64,000 nt of DNA from Halobacillus fulvus (GCA_004078665.1 SCFO01000008.1:62001-126000); one strand, 5' to 3'; shown: positions 1-9,301, counted from the first letter of the stretch. Notes: generated by a model from the sequence alone, not told the origin. Made by a program: numbers and translations.

Positions 1-123
1 CTGTTCGCCAGAATCTGCCTCCCCTACGATCTCAACGAATTCATGCTGTTTCAGTAGATAAATCAGCTCTTCCCGACTGAAACGTTCGTCATCGACGACG
101 ATCACTTTCATCACTTCGCTCAT
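1..123 (-). CDS. lytR: LytTR-type response regulator, N-terminal fragment (runs off window)
   Basis: Only the first 41 codons are inside the window. They read MSEVMKVIVVDDERFSREEL, the start of a CheY-like receiver domain whose VVDDE holds the acidic pocket. The ATG overlaps the stop codon of the upstream sensor kinase in an ATGA arrangement, so the two are translationally coupled. Next to a LytS-type kinase it is presumably the cognate LytTR-family regulator. The output domain is outside the window, so that family assignment is inferred from context. Confidence 0.8.
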   Translation of the reverse strand, partial: MSEVMKVIVVDDERFSREELIYLLKQHEFVEIVGEADSGEQ

Positions 124-1865
124 GCGGACACCTCCTCTTTTTCTAGTGGGATGATAAACGATATCTTTGTCCCTTCACCAGGTTCACTTTCGATCAATAG
201 CCTGGAAGTTGCTCCATGCATATGCTCGAGACGCTTGTTGACATTATACAACCCAAGCCCCGTCCCTTTCTCCGACTCTACCTCTTGTGTTCCGAGCAGC
301 GAGAGTCGTTCTGGCGATATGCCGCTGCCATTATCAGTGACCGATATTTTGACCCCTCGTTCCTCCTGCTGAATCGAAAGATGGATCCGGCAGTCCCCTT
401 CCTCATCTTTGATCCCGTGCTTAATACAGTTCTCGACAATCGGCTGTAAGGTGAGCGGGGCAATTTTAGCGGACAATGCTTCCGGATCGACGCTGTAGTT
501 CACATGCAACTTATCGACAAAACGCGTCTCTTCTATTAATAAGTAAGACTTCACGTGCTTCAGCTCTTCCTCAAGGGATGTCCACGTTTTTGTCGTCGCT
601 CCTAGATTTTGTCGAAAAAACTTTGATAGAGCGATCAACAGACTCCTCGCCTTATCCGGCTCTGTCCGAATCAGTGACACCATCACGTTCAGAGAATTGA
701 ACAGAAAATGGGGATTCACTTGCGCCTGAAGCGCTTTGACCTCTGCTTCTCTTGCCAGCTCCTGAGCTTTTTCTGCTTCGGCAATCTCCAGCTGTTGGCC
801 AAGCAGGGCGCTCAACCCTTGAATCAGTTCGAGTAAAACGTTCGACACTTCTTTTTCTGACCGGACGTAAAATTTCAACGTTCCGACGACTTCTTTTTTG
901 CGCTTCAGCGGGGCGATGACAGCCGCTCCAAGCGGACAGTCTGGATGCTGACAGCTGATGTCGCTGTGCCGGGCGACAATCAATTCTCCTTTTTGAATCA
1001 CTTCTCTCGTCGCATTCGTCTGAATGTTTTCCCCTGCCTGATGGTGATCATCCGCTTGTCCTACATGCGAAAGAATCGTCTTCCGATCCGTCATCGAAAT
1101 CGCGCTGACCTCCACCTCATCATAAATAATTTGACAAACCTTGTGAGCAGACGCTTCATTCAAGCCTTTTCTCAAATAAGCAATCGTCGATTCCGCAAGC
1201 TTCAAAGCCTTCTGCGCCTGAATCGCTCCCGCCTTCTCTTCTTCATTTAACACATTTCGGATGATTAATAAAAACAAAGCGGATCCCACACCGTTTGCGG
1301 CAATCATCGGCACGCCGATCTCCTGAACCAGCTCCCATGCGCGGGCAAACGGTGACGCCACCAATAAAATGATGCCCATCTGGACGGTTTCAGCAAGGGC
1401 TCCAACGAAAAGAGCCGTTTTCAATTTCAGAGGTCTGTCCTTTTTATGAAAATACCCGGCAATTACCCCCGCTACGACCGCCGATATTCCACAGGCAAGT
1501 CCTGTGAAACCGCCGAGCGAAAAGCGGTGGATCCCGGCAATCAAACCGGCACCGATTCCGATTCGATAGCCACCGAATAAACCAGCTGCCACAATCCCGA
1601 TGACCCTCGAGTTGGCAATCGCTTCTGATTCCCCAAGGCCCATCACCCAATCATTGAATTCAAACGTAGACGTATCGTAGGTGATGCCCGTGTACGTTCC
1701 GATGATTCCAAACAGACCAAAAAAAGCAATGGCCATATATTGCTGCCCCGTATTCAACGTTTTCCGGTCGATCAATTCACGAAAAAAACGGAACCGGGTA
1801 ATGATAAAGGCGACGGTCACAATGATCCCGAGCCGCTCAAGCATCGGCAAAAACAATTCGAACAT
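120..1865 (-). CDS. lytS: LytS-type sensor histidine kinase
   Basis: This 581-residue membrane sensor kinase has the architecture of LytS. Several hydrophobic helices (about 10-205, 5TM-LYT type, with glycine-rich segments such as GLFGGYRIGIGAG) are followed by a GAF-like domain (about 235-360) with Cys305 and Cys310. Next come a His_kinase dimerisation motif NPHFLFNSLN at 384-393 (His386 is the expected phosphorylation site) and an HATPase domain with a GTGLGLYN G-box. Length matches the family. LytSR systems sense changes in membrane potential and control lrgAB-type murein-hydrolase regulators; the targets are not in the window. It is coupled to the downstream regulator by a 4-bp overlap. 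Confidence 0.9.
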   Translation of the reverse strand: MFELFLPMLERLGIIVTVAFIITRFRFFRELIDRKTLNTGQQYMAIAFFGLFGIIGTYTGITYDTSTFEFNDWVMGLGESEAIANSRVIGIVAAGLFGGYRIGIGAGLIAGIHRFSLGGFTGLACGISAVVAGVIAGYFHKKDRPLKLKTALFVGALAETVQMGIILLVASPFARAWELVQEIGVPMIAANGVGSALFLLIIRNVLNEEEKAGAIQAQKALKLAESTIAYLRKGLNEASAHKVCQIIYDEVEVSAISMTDRKTILSHVGQADDHHQAGENIQTNATREVIQKGELIVARHSDISCQHPDCPLGAAVIAPLKRKKEVVGTLKFYVRSEKEVSNVLLELIQGLSALLGQQLEIAEAEKAQELAREAEVKALQAQVNPHFLFNSLNVMVSLIRTEPDKARSLLIALSKFFRQNLGATTKTWTSLEEELKHVKSYLLIEETRFVDKLHVNYSVDPEALSAKIAPLTLQPIVENCIKHGIKDEEGDCRIHLSIQQEERGVKISVTDNGSGISPERLSLLGTQEVESEKGTGLGLYNVNKRLEHMHGATSRLLIESEPGEGTKISFIIPLEKEEVSA

Positions 1866-1977
1866 CCGCTTTCGCCCTCTCCTCGTAGTTTACTCTTATT
1901 GTATCATGTCTGAAAACGTTTCATACGGAGCGGGAAACTGATACACTATAGGGAACGAAAAGAACGAGGTGATTGAC

Positions 1978-2760
1978 ATGACGTTGAAAACCGCGATTGT
2001 CCAAATGGATATTGCGTTCGGAAACCCGGAAGAAAACCGAAAACAAGCGAAAAAACATATCGAAACAGCCATAGAAAACGGTGCCCAAGCCATCGTCCTG
2101 CCCGAGTTGTGGACGACAGGTTACGATTTGAGCCGCTTTGACGAAATAGCAGAAACCCTGGAGGGTCCTACCCATCAAATGCTGAGTGAGCTTGCCTCCT
2201 CCAACCGTGTCACTATCTTAGGTTCGGTTGCGGAGCGGGAAGGCGACCACTTCTTCAACACCCTTGTAGTTTACAACGACCAAGGTGAGCTCGTCTCCAC
2301 TTACCGGAAAGCTCACTTATTCCGATTGATGAATGAGGAGAAGTTTTTAGAATCCGGCAATACAAAAGGAAACTTCACGATGGCAAACGTTCCGGTCGCA
2401 GGCGTCATCTGCTACGACATCCGCTTCCCTGAATGGATGCGCACCCATATGCTCGACGGTTCAAGAGCCCTATTCGTCGTGGCCGAATGGCCGAAGCCAC
2501 GCGTCGATCACTGGCGCAACCTTTTGATTAGCCGTGCAATCGAGAACCAGTGCTTCGTCATCGCCTGCAACCGTGTCGGCGAAGATGCCAACAACACGTT
2601 CGGCGGACACTCGATCGTTGTGGATCCGTGGGGAACTGTTGTGGCGGAGGCTGGAGAGGAAGAAGAGATTCTCTATGCCGAGGTGGACTTCTCAGATGTT
2701 GAAGCGATCCGTGAACAAATTCCAATCTTCCAAGACCGACGTCCTAATTTGTATGAATAG
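1978..2760 (+). CDS. mtnU: Nitrilase-superfamily omega-amidase, MtnU-like
   Basis: A carbon-nitrogen hydrolase of 260 residues with the catalytic triad Glu43 (LPELW), Lys111 (YRKAHLF) and Cys145 (VICYDIRF). In Bacillus the closest type is MtnU, a 2-oxoglutaramate/2-oxosuccinamate amidase. It removes the alpha-ketoacid amide formed when glutamine-type transaminases such as MtnE act in methionine salvage, and an MtnE-like aminotransferase lies 3 kb away on the same strand. The ATG at 1978 is chosen because GAGGTG sits 6 nt upstream; a GTG at 1969 would overlap that site. Other omega-amidases cannot be excluded from sequence alone. Confidence 0.85.
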   Translation: MTLKTAIVQMDIAFGNPEENRKQAKKHIETAIENGAQAIVLPELWTTGYDLSRFDEIAETLEGPTHQMLSELASSNRVTILGSVAEREGDHFFNTLVVYNDQGELVSTYRKAHLFRLMNEEKFLESGNTKGNFTMANVPVAGVICYDIRFPEWMRTHMLDGSRALFVVAEWPKPRVDHWRNLLISRAIENQCFVIACNRVGEDANNTFGGHSIVVDPWGTVVAEAGEEEEILYAEVDFSDVEAIREQIPIFQDRRPNLYE

Positions 2761-2865
2761 TACTGCCCTTTTGACGAAGCCCCGTTAAAGGGGCACCTAC
2801 CTAGAACAAAACTAGTGAGGAATGGTTTCGTCACTCCCCCTTTTTATAAACATGCTTCTTATAAT

Positions 2866-3034
2866 GTTTCCGTTCATCAATATGACGTGAGGAGGGTTTG
2901 GAAATAGCGAGACTCCTATGGGAGGAAGGGCAGGGTGAGATCCCGCAGGAGCTTGCGACGAGGAAGCTCAGCGCCCGCCCATGGAAAGCGAGTTATTTCC
3001 AGACCCTCCATCCTCCTACATGTTAAACGGAAAC
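2866..3034 (+). repeat. Dispersed palindromic element, copy A (forward)
   Basis: Begins GTTTCCGTT and ends AACGGAAAC (terminal inverted repeats). An outer stem GGAGGGTTTGGAAATA pairs with TATTTCCAGACCCTCC. An inner arm GGGC..GCTGAG..TCC pairs with GGA..GCTCAGC.GCCC, capped by a CGCA/TGCG hairpin. It lies between the convergent ends of mtnU and nos. Reading frames inside it are shadows. Confidence 0.9.
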
Positions 3035-3060
3035 CTCTAAAGCTATAGAAGCATGTAAAT

Positions 3061-3098
3061 AAAAAAATCCTTCAGCCTATTTAGCTGAAGGATTTTTT
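3061..3098 (-). terminator. Rho-independent terminator of nos
   Basis: A 12-bp stem AAATCCTTCAGC / GCTGAAGGATTT with a 5-7 nt loop, flanked by A and T runs. The nos stop codon (3077-3079) lies in the loop, so coding sequence and terminator overlap. Confidence 0.9.
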
Positions 3099-4171
3099 TC
3101 GTAAGGTGGTTGTTGATAAAAGTAATTGGGCGTGTCCATCCGATTCTCGTAGGAAGAATGGAAAATGCCTGTAGATGCCGGCGATACGGGTGGAATGAGC
3201 CACGTCCAGTCCCCTGTCGCATCTCGGCCCGCTTCCTTCTCTTTTCGTTCAAACACATGGAATTGCTGGGCGGCAGTATGGTGATCGACGATGCTGACCT
3301 GATCAGCTTTATACGAATAGAGCACAGCTTGATTCAGCTCAACGAGGGCACGATCTTTCCAAAGCGAGGCATTTCGTTTCGTATCAAGCCCCATCGCCTC
3401 GCCAATTGTCGGAAGCAGATCATACCGGAAGTCATCCGCTAAGTTCCTCGCCCCGATCTCTGTCCCCATATACCATCCATTGAACGGCGCTGCCGCATAG
3501 TGCAGACCACCGATTTCAAGGCGCATATCGGAAATGAACGGAACAGCGTACCATTTGATCTCTAACTCCTGAAACCATTCGAATTCAGGATGCCTGAGCG
3601 GAACCTCCAGCACACTCTCCTCAGGTACGGGAAACCATTTAGGTGTCTGTCCGTCGATCTGGATAACAAGCGGCAGGACATCGAATGCCGTCCCCTTCCC
3701 TTTCCAGCCGAGCTCCATGCACCGCTTCGTAAATTCAACAGAAGCCGGATCGCCTAGAATTCCATCTGGGGATTCATAGCCTGCATAACGGACAAGCTGA
3801 TGATTCCATAGACGAATCTCCTCTTGATGACGCTTCGGTTTAAAAATCGAAATCGTCGAGCGGATCTTCCCGCCATTCGTTGCGTAGTCGATATGCTGAA
3901 GCAAGACATCGTAAATGTCTTCTTCTTTATCTACATGACGTTGATCAAATACTTGTAAACTATCCCAGAACAGACGGCCAATGCAACGATTACTGTTTCT
4001 CCAGGCCACTTTTGCCCCGTACCCAAGCTCTTCATACGTATGATCATACGTGCCGGAGGTTTCGATTTGCTCGCGCACTTGAGCCAACCGTTGCTCGAGG
4101 CCTTGTTTTCCTTTTTCTATATAAAATTGCCGAATAAACGATTGCGCTTCCTCGTAAAGTTGATCGTTCAA
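3077..4171 (-). CDS. nos: Nitric oxide synthase, oxygenase domain only (bacterial NOS)
   Basis: A 364-residue heme-thiolate enzyme that oxidises L-arginine to citrulline and NO. Visible are the proximal heme cysteine Cys63 in WRNSNRCIGRLFWDSL and the substrate/pterin region PFNGWYMGTEIGARN. No reductase domain is attached, as in other Bacillus NOS (about 363 residues), so a separate electron donor is needed. The start is the TTG at 4171, 8 nt behind AAAGGAG; an upstream ATG at 4225 would add 18 residues and has no ribosome site. A flavoprotein disulfide reductase gene ends 71 nt upstream on the same strand with no terminator between, so they probably form one transcript. Confidence 0.95.
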   Translation of the reverse strand: MNDQLYEEAQSFIRQFYIEKGKQGLEQRLAQVREQIETSGTYDHTYEELGYGAKVAWRNSNRCIGRLFWDSLQVFDQRHVDKEEDIYDVLLQHIDYATNGGKIRSTISIFKPKRHQEEIRLWNHQLVRYAGYESPDGILGDPASVEFTKRCMELGWKGKGTAFDVLPLVIQIDGQTPKWFPVPEESVLEVPLRHPEFEWFQELEIKWYAVPFISDMRLEIGGLHYAAAPFNGWYMGTEIGARNLADDFRYDLLPTIGEAMGLDTKRNASLWKDRALVELNQAVLYSYKADQVSIVDHHTAAQQFHVFERKEKEAGRDATGDWTWLIPPVSPASTGIFHSSYENRMDTPNYFYQQPPYEKNPSAK

Positions 4172-4188
4172 GGTAATGTCTCCTTTAT

Positions 4189-4231
4189 GGCTTTCTGCCC
4201 TACATCCTATCACAAATGTAGCCAAAAAGCC
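4189..4231 (-). other. Nested hairpin in the gap upstream of the nos ribosome site
   Basis: On the minus strand GGCTTT and AAAGCC bracket an inner CTACAT / ATGTAG stem, directly in front of the AAAGGAG Shine-Dalgarno of nos. There is no U-run, so it is not a terminator. It could affect mRNA processing or translation in the two-gene unit; this is only a structural observation. Confidence 0.45.
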
Positions 4232-4242
4232 TTAACCATCAC

Positions 4243-5574
4243 CTATTTGACTCTTCTCGCTGCCTGTTGGACAGGGTCCCACACACTGTTATAAGGAGGA
4301 GAATAAGCAAGGTCCAAGTCTTCCAGTCCTTCTAAGTCCATTTCATGATAGAGCGCCGTCGCCAATACGTCGATCCGCTTGTCGACACCTTTTTTGCCGA
4401 TGATCTGTGCTCCCAGAAGCTTTAACCTTTCCGGCTCATAAATCAGCTTCAAGGTCATCCGATCCTCTTTGGAATAGTACCCGGCACCGTTCGTGGATTG
4501 GACTGTGACCGATTCAAACGGGATATGCTCCTGCTCCGCCTCTTTCTCTGACAAACCGGTCCGAGCGAGTGTTAAGTCGAAGAACTTCAGAATCGATGTC
4601 CCGACAATCCCCCGAAAAACTTTTCGGCGATTGACCATGTTCAAACCGGCGACACGCCCCTGTTTATTGGCATGTGTTCCAAGTGGTATGAAGTCAGCCT
4701 TCTGTTTGATTCGGTGAAACTGCGTCGCACAGTCCCCCGCCGCATAAATATCGAGGATGCTCGTTTCCATGAATGCATTGACATCGATCGCCGCTTTGAT
4801 GCCAGTGGAAATGCCTGTCCCCTCAAGAAAAGAAGTATTCGGGGTCACACCGGCAGCCACGAGGACCATGTCGGTGCTGTATTCGCCCTTATCCGTTACA
4901 ATCGTCTCTACTTTCCCATCCCCTTTAAAAGCTTCTACCGATTCATTCAGGCAAAGTTCGACTCCATGGCGCTCGGCTTCTTCATGTATCTTTTCACTCA
5001 TCTCTTCATCAAAAATTTTACCGAGACGATCGCCTCGATCCATGATTCTGACTTCCTTGTTCAGCTTTCGGAAGCCCTCCGCCATCTCAAGCCCAATATA
5101 GCCTCCACCGATGATCGTGACCTGTTTGACTTCTGCGGTCAGCCCATCCATGATGGCTTCTGCATCCGGAATCGTTTTTAATGTGTAGATCCCTTCAAGG
5201 TCCTTTCCTTCCCACGGGGGCATGATCGGGGATGCCCCTGTCGCGATCAACAACTTATCATAAGACTGTTCTACCTGGTTTCCCTGCTTTTGATCCGTTG
5301 CATACACGATTTTTTTATTACAATCGACGCTCGTCACTTCATGGCTTGTCCGCACATCGATGCCGTATTTATTTCGGAAGGTCTCCGGATCCCTCGCAAT
5401 CAAATCGTCTGTCGAATCGACATCTCCACTGATCACATACGGAAGTCCGCACTGACCATAGGATGTGATTTCCCCTTTTTCAAACACCGTAATGTCGTTC
5501 CCTTCACTGTTGCGGACGATTTGCATCGCGGCGCTCATGCCGGCCGCGTCTCCGCCAATAATCACGATTTTCAT
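4243..5574 (-). CDS. FAD/NAD(P)-dependent disulfide reductase, CoA-disulfide reductase type
   Basis: A 443-residue pyridine nucleotide-disulfide oxidoreductase of the single-cysteine class. An N-terminal FAD motif [12 protein letters not shown] is followed by the redox Cys42 in SYGQCGLPY, a second Rossmann motif [13 protein letters not shown] (about 165) for NAD(P)H, and an FAD contact YAAGDCA (about 280). The C-terminal dimerisation domain carries [11 protein letters not shown], which resembles the tyrosine motif of CoA-disulfide reductases. CoA is a major thiol in Bacillaceae that coexist with bacillithiol. Water-forming NADH oxidase is the main alternative. The start at 5574 is chosen for the CGAGGTGG site 8 nt upstream. 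It precedes nos in the same transcript. Confidence 0.85.
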   Translation of the reverse strand: MKIVIIGGDAAGMSAAMQIVRNSEGNDITVFEKGEITSYGQCGLPYVISGDVDSTDDLIARDPETFRNKYGIDVRTSHEVTSVDCNKKIVYATDQKQGNQVEQSYDKLLIATGASPIMPPWEGKDLEGIYTLKTIPDAEAIMDGLTAEVKQVTIIGGGYIGLEMAEGFRKLNKEVRIMDRGDRLGKIFDEEMSEKIHEEAERHGVELCLNESVEAFKGDGKVETIVTDKGEYSTDMVLVAAGVTPNTSFLEGTGISTGIKAAIDVNAFMETSILDIYAAGDCATQFHRIKQKADFIPLGTHANKQGRVAGLNMVNRRKVFRGIVGTSILKFFDLTLARTGLSEKEAEQEHIPFESVTVQSTNGAGYYSKEDRMTLKLIYEPERLKLLGAQIIGKKGVDKRIDVLATALYHEMDLEGLEDLDLAYSPPYNSVWDPVQQAARRVK

Positions 5575-5767
5575 ATAAAAAACCACCTCGACTTCTTATT
5601 CTGCTATTTATGCTTACCCTTTCAACCCTGAATCATAACCATACCCTCAATCGTATAGAGGTTCTTATATCCTCTTCATGCTTGTTCCCTTCGCTTCGAA
5701 TTCCATGTTACACTATCGTTATCTATTTTTATGATTTTTCAGATAAACCTATAAAAGGCGGGATCCT

Positions 5768-6940
5768 ATGAAAGAATTTCCTTTATCCGATGCGCTTCAG
5801 CGCTTACCGGATCAATTTTTTGCAACGTTAGTCAAAAAGCTTGATGATTACCTCGAACAGGGGCACGACGCCCTGAACCTCGGTCAGGGAAATCCAGACC
5901 AGCCGACACCTGATCATATTGTCAAATCCCTGCAGCAAGCGGCGGAAAATCCAGAGCACCACAAATACCCTCCTTTTCATGGCTTCACGTTCCTGAAAGA
6001 AGCTGTCGCAACCTTTTATAAAAGGGAATACGGAGTGGAGCTTGAGCCTGAGACCGAAGTGGCGATCTTACCCGGGAGTAAGACCGGTCTTGTGGAACTG
6101 AGCCAGTGTTTCCTCAACCCTGGCGATGTCGCGCTAATGCCTGATCCAGGGTACCCTGATTATTGGTCCGGTATTGAAATGGTCGGCGCCAAAATGGAGC
6201 CGATGCCACTGCTTCGCGAAAATGATTTTCTCCCGGATTATGATGCCATTGATCCAGAGGCGCTCGAAAAAGCTAAACTGCTCTTCATCAATTACCCGAA
6301 CAACCCTACAGGGGCGGTCGCCAACCGCGAGTTTTTTGAAGAAACGATTGAAAAAGCGAACGAGCATGATCTATGCGTCATCCATGATTTTGCCTACGGC
6401 GCGATCGGGTTTGATGGAAAAAAACCGCTCAGCTTTCTAGAGCTTCCAGGTGCAAAAGATGTTGGCATCGAAGTATACACTATGTCGAAAACGTACAATA
6501 TGGCGGGGTGGAGAATTGCGTTTGCGGTCGGAAACCCTAGCGTGATCCGTGCTCTTGAAATCATACAGGACCACTATTTCTGCAGTGTGTTCGGTGCGAA
6601 GCAGGAAGCTGCCGCTACGGCCCTTCTTGAATCCCAAGAATGCGTGGAAGAGCTGAATGAAACGTATGAGAAGCGTCGCGACTTGCTTGTCGGTGGTCTA
6701 AAAGAGGCAGGCTATGATGTCCAGCCTTGTCACGGCTCGTTCTTCGTCTGGCTCCGCGTACCAGAATCGTACACATCAGAAGGATTCGCAGACGCACTCT
6801 TAAACGAAGTGGGAGTTCTTGTTGCTCCAGGAAACGGGTTCGGCAAGTCCGGAGAAGGATATGTAAGGCTCGGATTGAACAACTCGGAAGACGTACTAAA
6901 AGACGCCCTAGAACGCTTCCGTACCTTCCTAAACAAATAA
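5768..6940 (+). CDS. mtnE: Methionine-salvage aminotransferase MtnE
   Basis: A 390-residue fold-type I PLP aminotransferase. Near-identical landmarks to Bacillus MtnE are visible: NLGQGNPDQPTPDHIV at the N-terminus, NYPNNPTGA, HDFAYGAIGFDG, the PLP lysine Lys241 in TMSKTYNMAGWR, and VRLGL near the C-terminus. The enzyme transaminates 2-keto-4-methylthiobutyrate to methionine, preferably using glutamine, which produces the substrate of an MtnU-type amidase. No S-box is seen in the 190 bp upstream, unlike B. subtilis mtn genes. It appears monocistronic and ends near repeat copy B. Confidence 0.9.
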   Translation: MKEFPLSDALQRLPDQFFATLVKKLDDYLEQGHDALNLGQGNPDQPTPDHIVKSLQQAAENPEHHKYPPFHGFTFLKEAVATFYKREYGVELEPETEVAILPGSKTGLVELSQCFLNPGDVALMPDPGYPDYWSGIEMVGAKMEPMPLLRENDFLPDYDAIDPEALEKAKLLFINYPNNPTGAVANREFFEETIEKANEHDLCVIHDFAYGAIGFDGKKPLSFLELPGAKDVGIEVYTMSKTYNMAGWRIAFAVGNPSVIRALEIIQDHYFCSVFGAKQEAAATALLESQECVEELNETYEKRRDLLVGGLKEAGYDVQPCHGSFFVWLRVPESYTSEGFADALLNEVGVLVAPGNGFGKSGEGYVRLGLNNSEDVLKDALERFRTFLNK

Positions 6941-6983
6941 GATCTATTAAAATGCCCTATCCATTCAAGTTTTGGCTTGAACG

Positions 6984-7150
6984 GCTTCCGTTTAGATAAG
7001 AGAGATTGGAGGGACGGGGAATGACTCGCTTTCCATGGCGGGCGCTGAGCTTCCTCGTCGCTTTGCTCCTGCGGGATCTCAGCCTACCCTTTCCTCCCAT
7101 AGGAGTCTCGCCATTCCCCGTCCCTCCTGCCAGATTACGTGAACGGAAAC
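6984..7150 (-). repeat. Dispersed palindromic element, copy B (reverse)
   Basis: Starts GCTTCCGTT and ends AACGGAAAC. The outer stem is a perfect 16-bp match, GGAGGGACGGGGAATG with CATTCCCCGTCCCTCC, and differs in sequence from the other copies. Located between the convergent mtnE and aldehyde dehydrogenase genes. Confidence 0.9.
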
Positions 7151-7266
7151 ATCACTTTTTTAGTGTGTTACGAAATGAATAGGACAGCGGAAGGCTAGTC
7201 CTTTCCACTCAATCTTTTTCATTTCAATCGACAAACCTTTTATAAAAAAATAAATTTAGACAAACG

Positions 7267-7300
7267 AAAACGCTCAGGAAGCCCTGAGCGTTCTTTTTTT
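7267..7300. terminator. Bidirectional terminator between mtnE and the aldehyde dehydrogenase gene
   Basis: A perfect 10-bp stem AACGCTCAGG / CCTGAGCGTT with a 4-nt loop, followed by CTTTTTTT on the plus strand. T-rich sequence also follows on the minus strand. Confidence 0.9.
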
Positions 7301-7305
7301 ATCTA

Positions 7306-8763
7306 TTAAAATGGAAATTCACGATAGCCATTCATGACACCGATCCATTTGACGGTCGTGAACTTGTCTAGTGCCCACTCACCGCCGAATCTTCCGAGAC
7401 CGGATTCTTTCTCGCCACCAAAGGCAACGTGTGCTTCATCATTTACAGACTGATCATTAATGTGAATCATACCTGTCTCAACTCGCTTCGCCACTTCGAC
7501 TCCGCGATTCACATCTTCTGTGAAGACAGATCCGCTCAGTCCATAAGGCGTACCGTTTGCTGCTTCAATCGCTTCCTTGTCATTCGCCACTTTAATAATA
7601 GAAGCAATCGGGCCGAACATTTCATGGTTCGCGACCGGCATATCATTCGTCACATTCGTGAGCACGGTCGGCTGCATGACGTTTCCGTCTGCTTTTGCCT
7701 CACCAACTAACATTTCGGCTCCTTGATCAAGACTTTGCTGAACTTCATCCTGAATACGTTCGATCGCTTCACTGTTAATCAGTGGACCAACGACCGTATC
7801 TTTTTCTGATGGGTCACCAGCTTTTAAGCCTGCCACTTTTTCTTTGAACTTCTCAACAAACTCATCGTGCACGGATTCGTGAACAATGATTCGATTCAAG
7901 GACATACAAATCTGCCCTTGGTGCAAGTACTTACCGAACGCTGCTGCTTCTACCGCTTTATCGAGGTCAGCATCATCTAAGACAAGCATCGCGTTGTTCC
8001 CGCCCAATTCAAGCGCAGTATCTTTGATGTGTTTTCCTGCTAGTTCACCGATGTGGCTGCCCACTTCTGTGGAGCCGGTGAAGGAAATCAGCTTCGGCGT
8101 CGGATGAGTGACGAACGCATCTCCGATTTCAGAACCGCGTCCGACGACTACGTTCACGACACCTTTCGGGAAGCCGGCTTCTTCAAATAGATCGGCAATA
8201 AGCAAACCTGATGTCACCGGTGTATCGGATGCCGGTTTCACCACTACGGTATTACCAGTCGCTACCGCCGGAGCAATCGATCTCATCGCCAAATGGAATG
8301 GGAAGTTCCACGGTCCGATGACCCCGATCACTCCTTTTGGAGAGCGATACACACGGTTTTCTTTCCCTGGTGTATTCGACGGCAGAATCTGTCCGCTCAT
8401 TCGCGTCGGAAAGCTTGCCGCTTCTCTTATGATTCCGGCAGCTGCCTGGAATTCGACTTCTGCTTTGACAAGCGTACTTCCTGATTCTTTTACAAGCCAG
8501 TCGATAATTTCACTTTTTCGATCCTGGACAATATGAAGCAGATCATCAAGGTGCTTCTGCTTTTGGCGCGGTGTTAGGGCTTGCCAGTCTGCTTGAGCAT
8601 CTTCGGCAGCTTGATACGCTTCATTCAAATCATCTTCGTTCGCAGACGGAATCGTTGCGATCGTCTGCTTTGTATAAGGATTTATATTATCAATCGTTTT
8701 TTCACTAGAACCTGTTTTCCATTCTCCATTAATAAACTGTTGATTATATACTTTCGGACTCAT
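7306..8763 (-). CDS. NAD(P)+-dependent aldehyde dehydrogenase (YfmT/benzaldehyde dehydrogenase-like)
   Basis: A 485-residue member of the aldehyde dehydrogenase superfamily, oxidising aldehydes to acids. The catalytic Glu252 (LELGG), nucleophile Cys286 (GQICMS), FTGSTEVG cofactor loop and EMFGPI motif are all visible. Overall sequence, including IGPWNFPFHLAMRSIAPA, is closest to the vanillin/benzaldehyde dehydrogenase group (B. subtilis YfmT), so aromatic aldehydes are plausible substrates, but this is not proven by the sequence. The start at 8763 follows AGGAGG by 7 nt; an upstream in-frame ATG at 8784 lacks a ribosome site. It seems to be transcribed alone. Confidence 0.9.
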   Translation of the reverse strand: MSPKVYNQQFINGEWKTGSSEKTIDNINPYTKQTIATIPSANEDDLNEAYQAAEDAQADWQALTPRQKQKHLDDLLHIVQDRKSEIIDWLVKESGSTLVKAEVEFQAAAGIIREAASFPTRMSGQILPSNTPGKENRVYRSPKGVIGVIGPWNFPFHLAMRSIAPAVATGNTVVVKPASDTPVTSGLLIADLFEEAGFPKGVVNVVVGRGSEIGDAFVTHPTPKLISFTGSTEVGSHIGELAGKHIKDTALELGGNNAMLVLDDADLDKAVEAAAFGKYLHQGQICMSLNRIIVHESVHDEFVEKFKEKVAGLKAGDPSEKDTVVGPLINSEAIERIQDEVQQSLDQGAEMLVGEAKADGNVMQPTVLTNVTNDMPVANHEMFGPIASIIKVANDKEAIEAANGTPYGLSGSVFTEDVNRGVEVAKRVETGMIHINDQSVNDEAHVAFGGEKESGLGRFGGEWALDKFTTVKWIGVMNGYREFPF

Positions 8764-8848
8764 GATTGAACCTCCTACAGTCAATTTTAGTCACAATCCT
8801 TATTTTCCACTGAGAGATGTGTCTAAAACATGTTCGAGCACATCACGT

Positions 8849-9301
8849 TTATGACGAGGGAATCGTCATTAGCATATCAACGTGCGGAATCCCGTCCTCC
8901 AAATAGACGTCGGACACTTCTTCAAAACCGAAGGATCCATAGAAATTCCGGAGGTGCTCCTGTCCATGCAGCCATATGTGATGAACATTTTTTTCGTTTT
9001 TCAAAAGATCGATCGCACGATTCATCAGTGGATAGGCAAGCCCTTTGCCACGATGTTCTTTCGTTACAATCACCCGCCCGATCGAGTAGTGCTCGTCCTC
9101 GCTTGACGGAGGAACGATCCGGCAATAGGCGATCATCTCCCCTTCCTCCTCCATCCAAAGGTGCAAGCATTCAGGGTCTCTGCCATCGATTTCAGGATAA
9201 GGGCATTCCTGTTCCACAACAAAAATTTCGACTCGCTTTTGCAAAATGGTATAAAGCTCCTCTTTACTCAATTCAGCAAATGTTTTCTGCTTCCACTCCA
9301 T
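8849..9301 (-). CDS. GNAT N-acetyltransferase, ElaA family
   Basis: A 150-residue protein with the ElaA-type GNAT fold. The N-terminus (WKQKTFAELSKEELYTILQKR) leads into VFVVEQECPYPEIDG-like sequence. The acetyl-CoA pyrophosphate loop is IGRVIVTKEHRGKGLAYPLM, and NFYGSFGFEEVSDVYLEDGIPHVDM closes the domain. Substrate is unknown for the family. Start ATG at 9301 follows AAGGGG. It is divergent from the downstream DUF2254 gene. Confidence 0.88.
   Translation of the reverse strand: MEWKQKTFAELSKEELYTILQKRVEIFVVEQECPYPEIDGRDPECLHLWMEEEGEMIAYCRIVPPSSEDEHYSIGRVIVTKEHRGKGLAYPLMNRAIDLLKNEKNVHHIWLHGQEHLRNFYGSFGFEEVSDVYLEDGIPHVDMLMTIPSS

Noticed and set aside
1911-1923. TGAAAACGTTTCA palindrome between lytS and mtnU as a CcpA cre site
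   Set aside because: It is one base shorter than the cre consensus and its position relative to promoters is unclear; no regulator assigned.
2775-2792. GCCCC/GGGGC hairpin after mtnU as terminator
   Set aside because: Only a 5-bp stem and no T-run after it.
2866-3034. Short ORFs inside the repeat copies (protein pattern GRKGQAEIPQE..RPPMES and its reverse frames)
   Set aside because: The same frames recur in all repeat copies, have no ribosome sites and follow from the palindromic DNA, so they are not genes.
5640-5767. S-box upstream of mtnE
   Set aside because: Expected from B. subtilis mtn genes, but none of the conserved S-box blocks is present.
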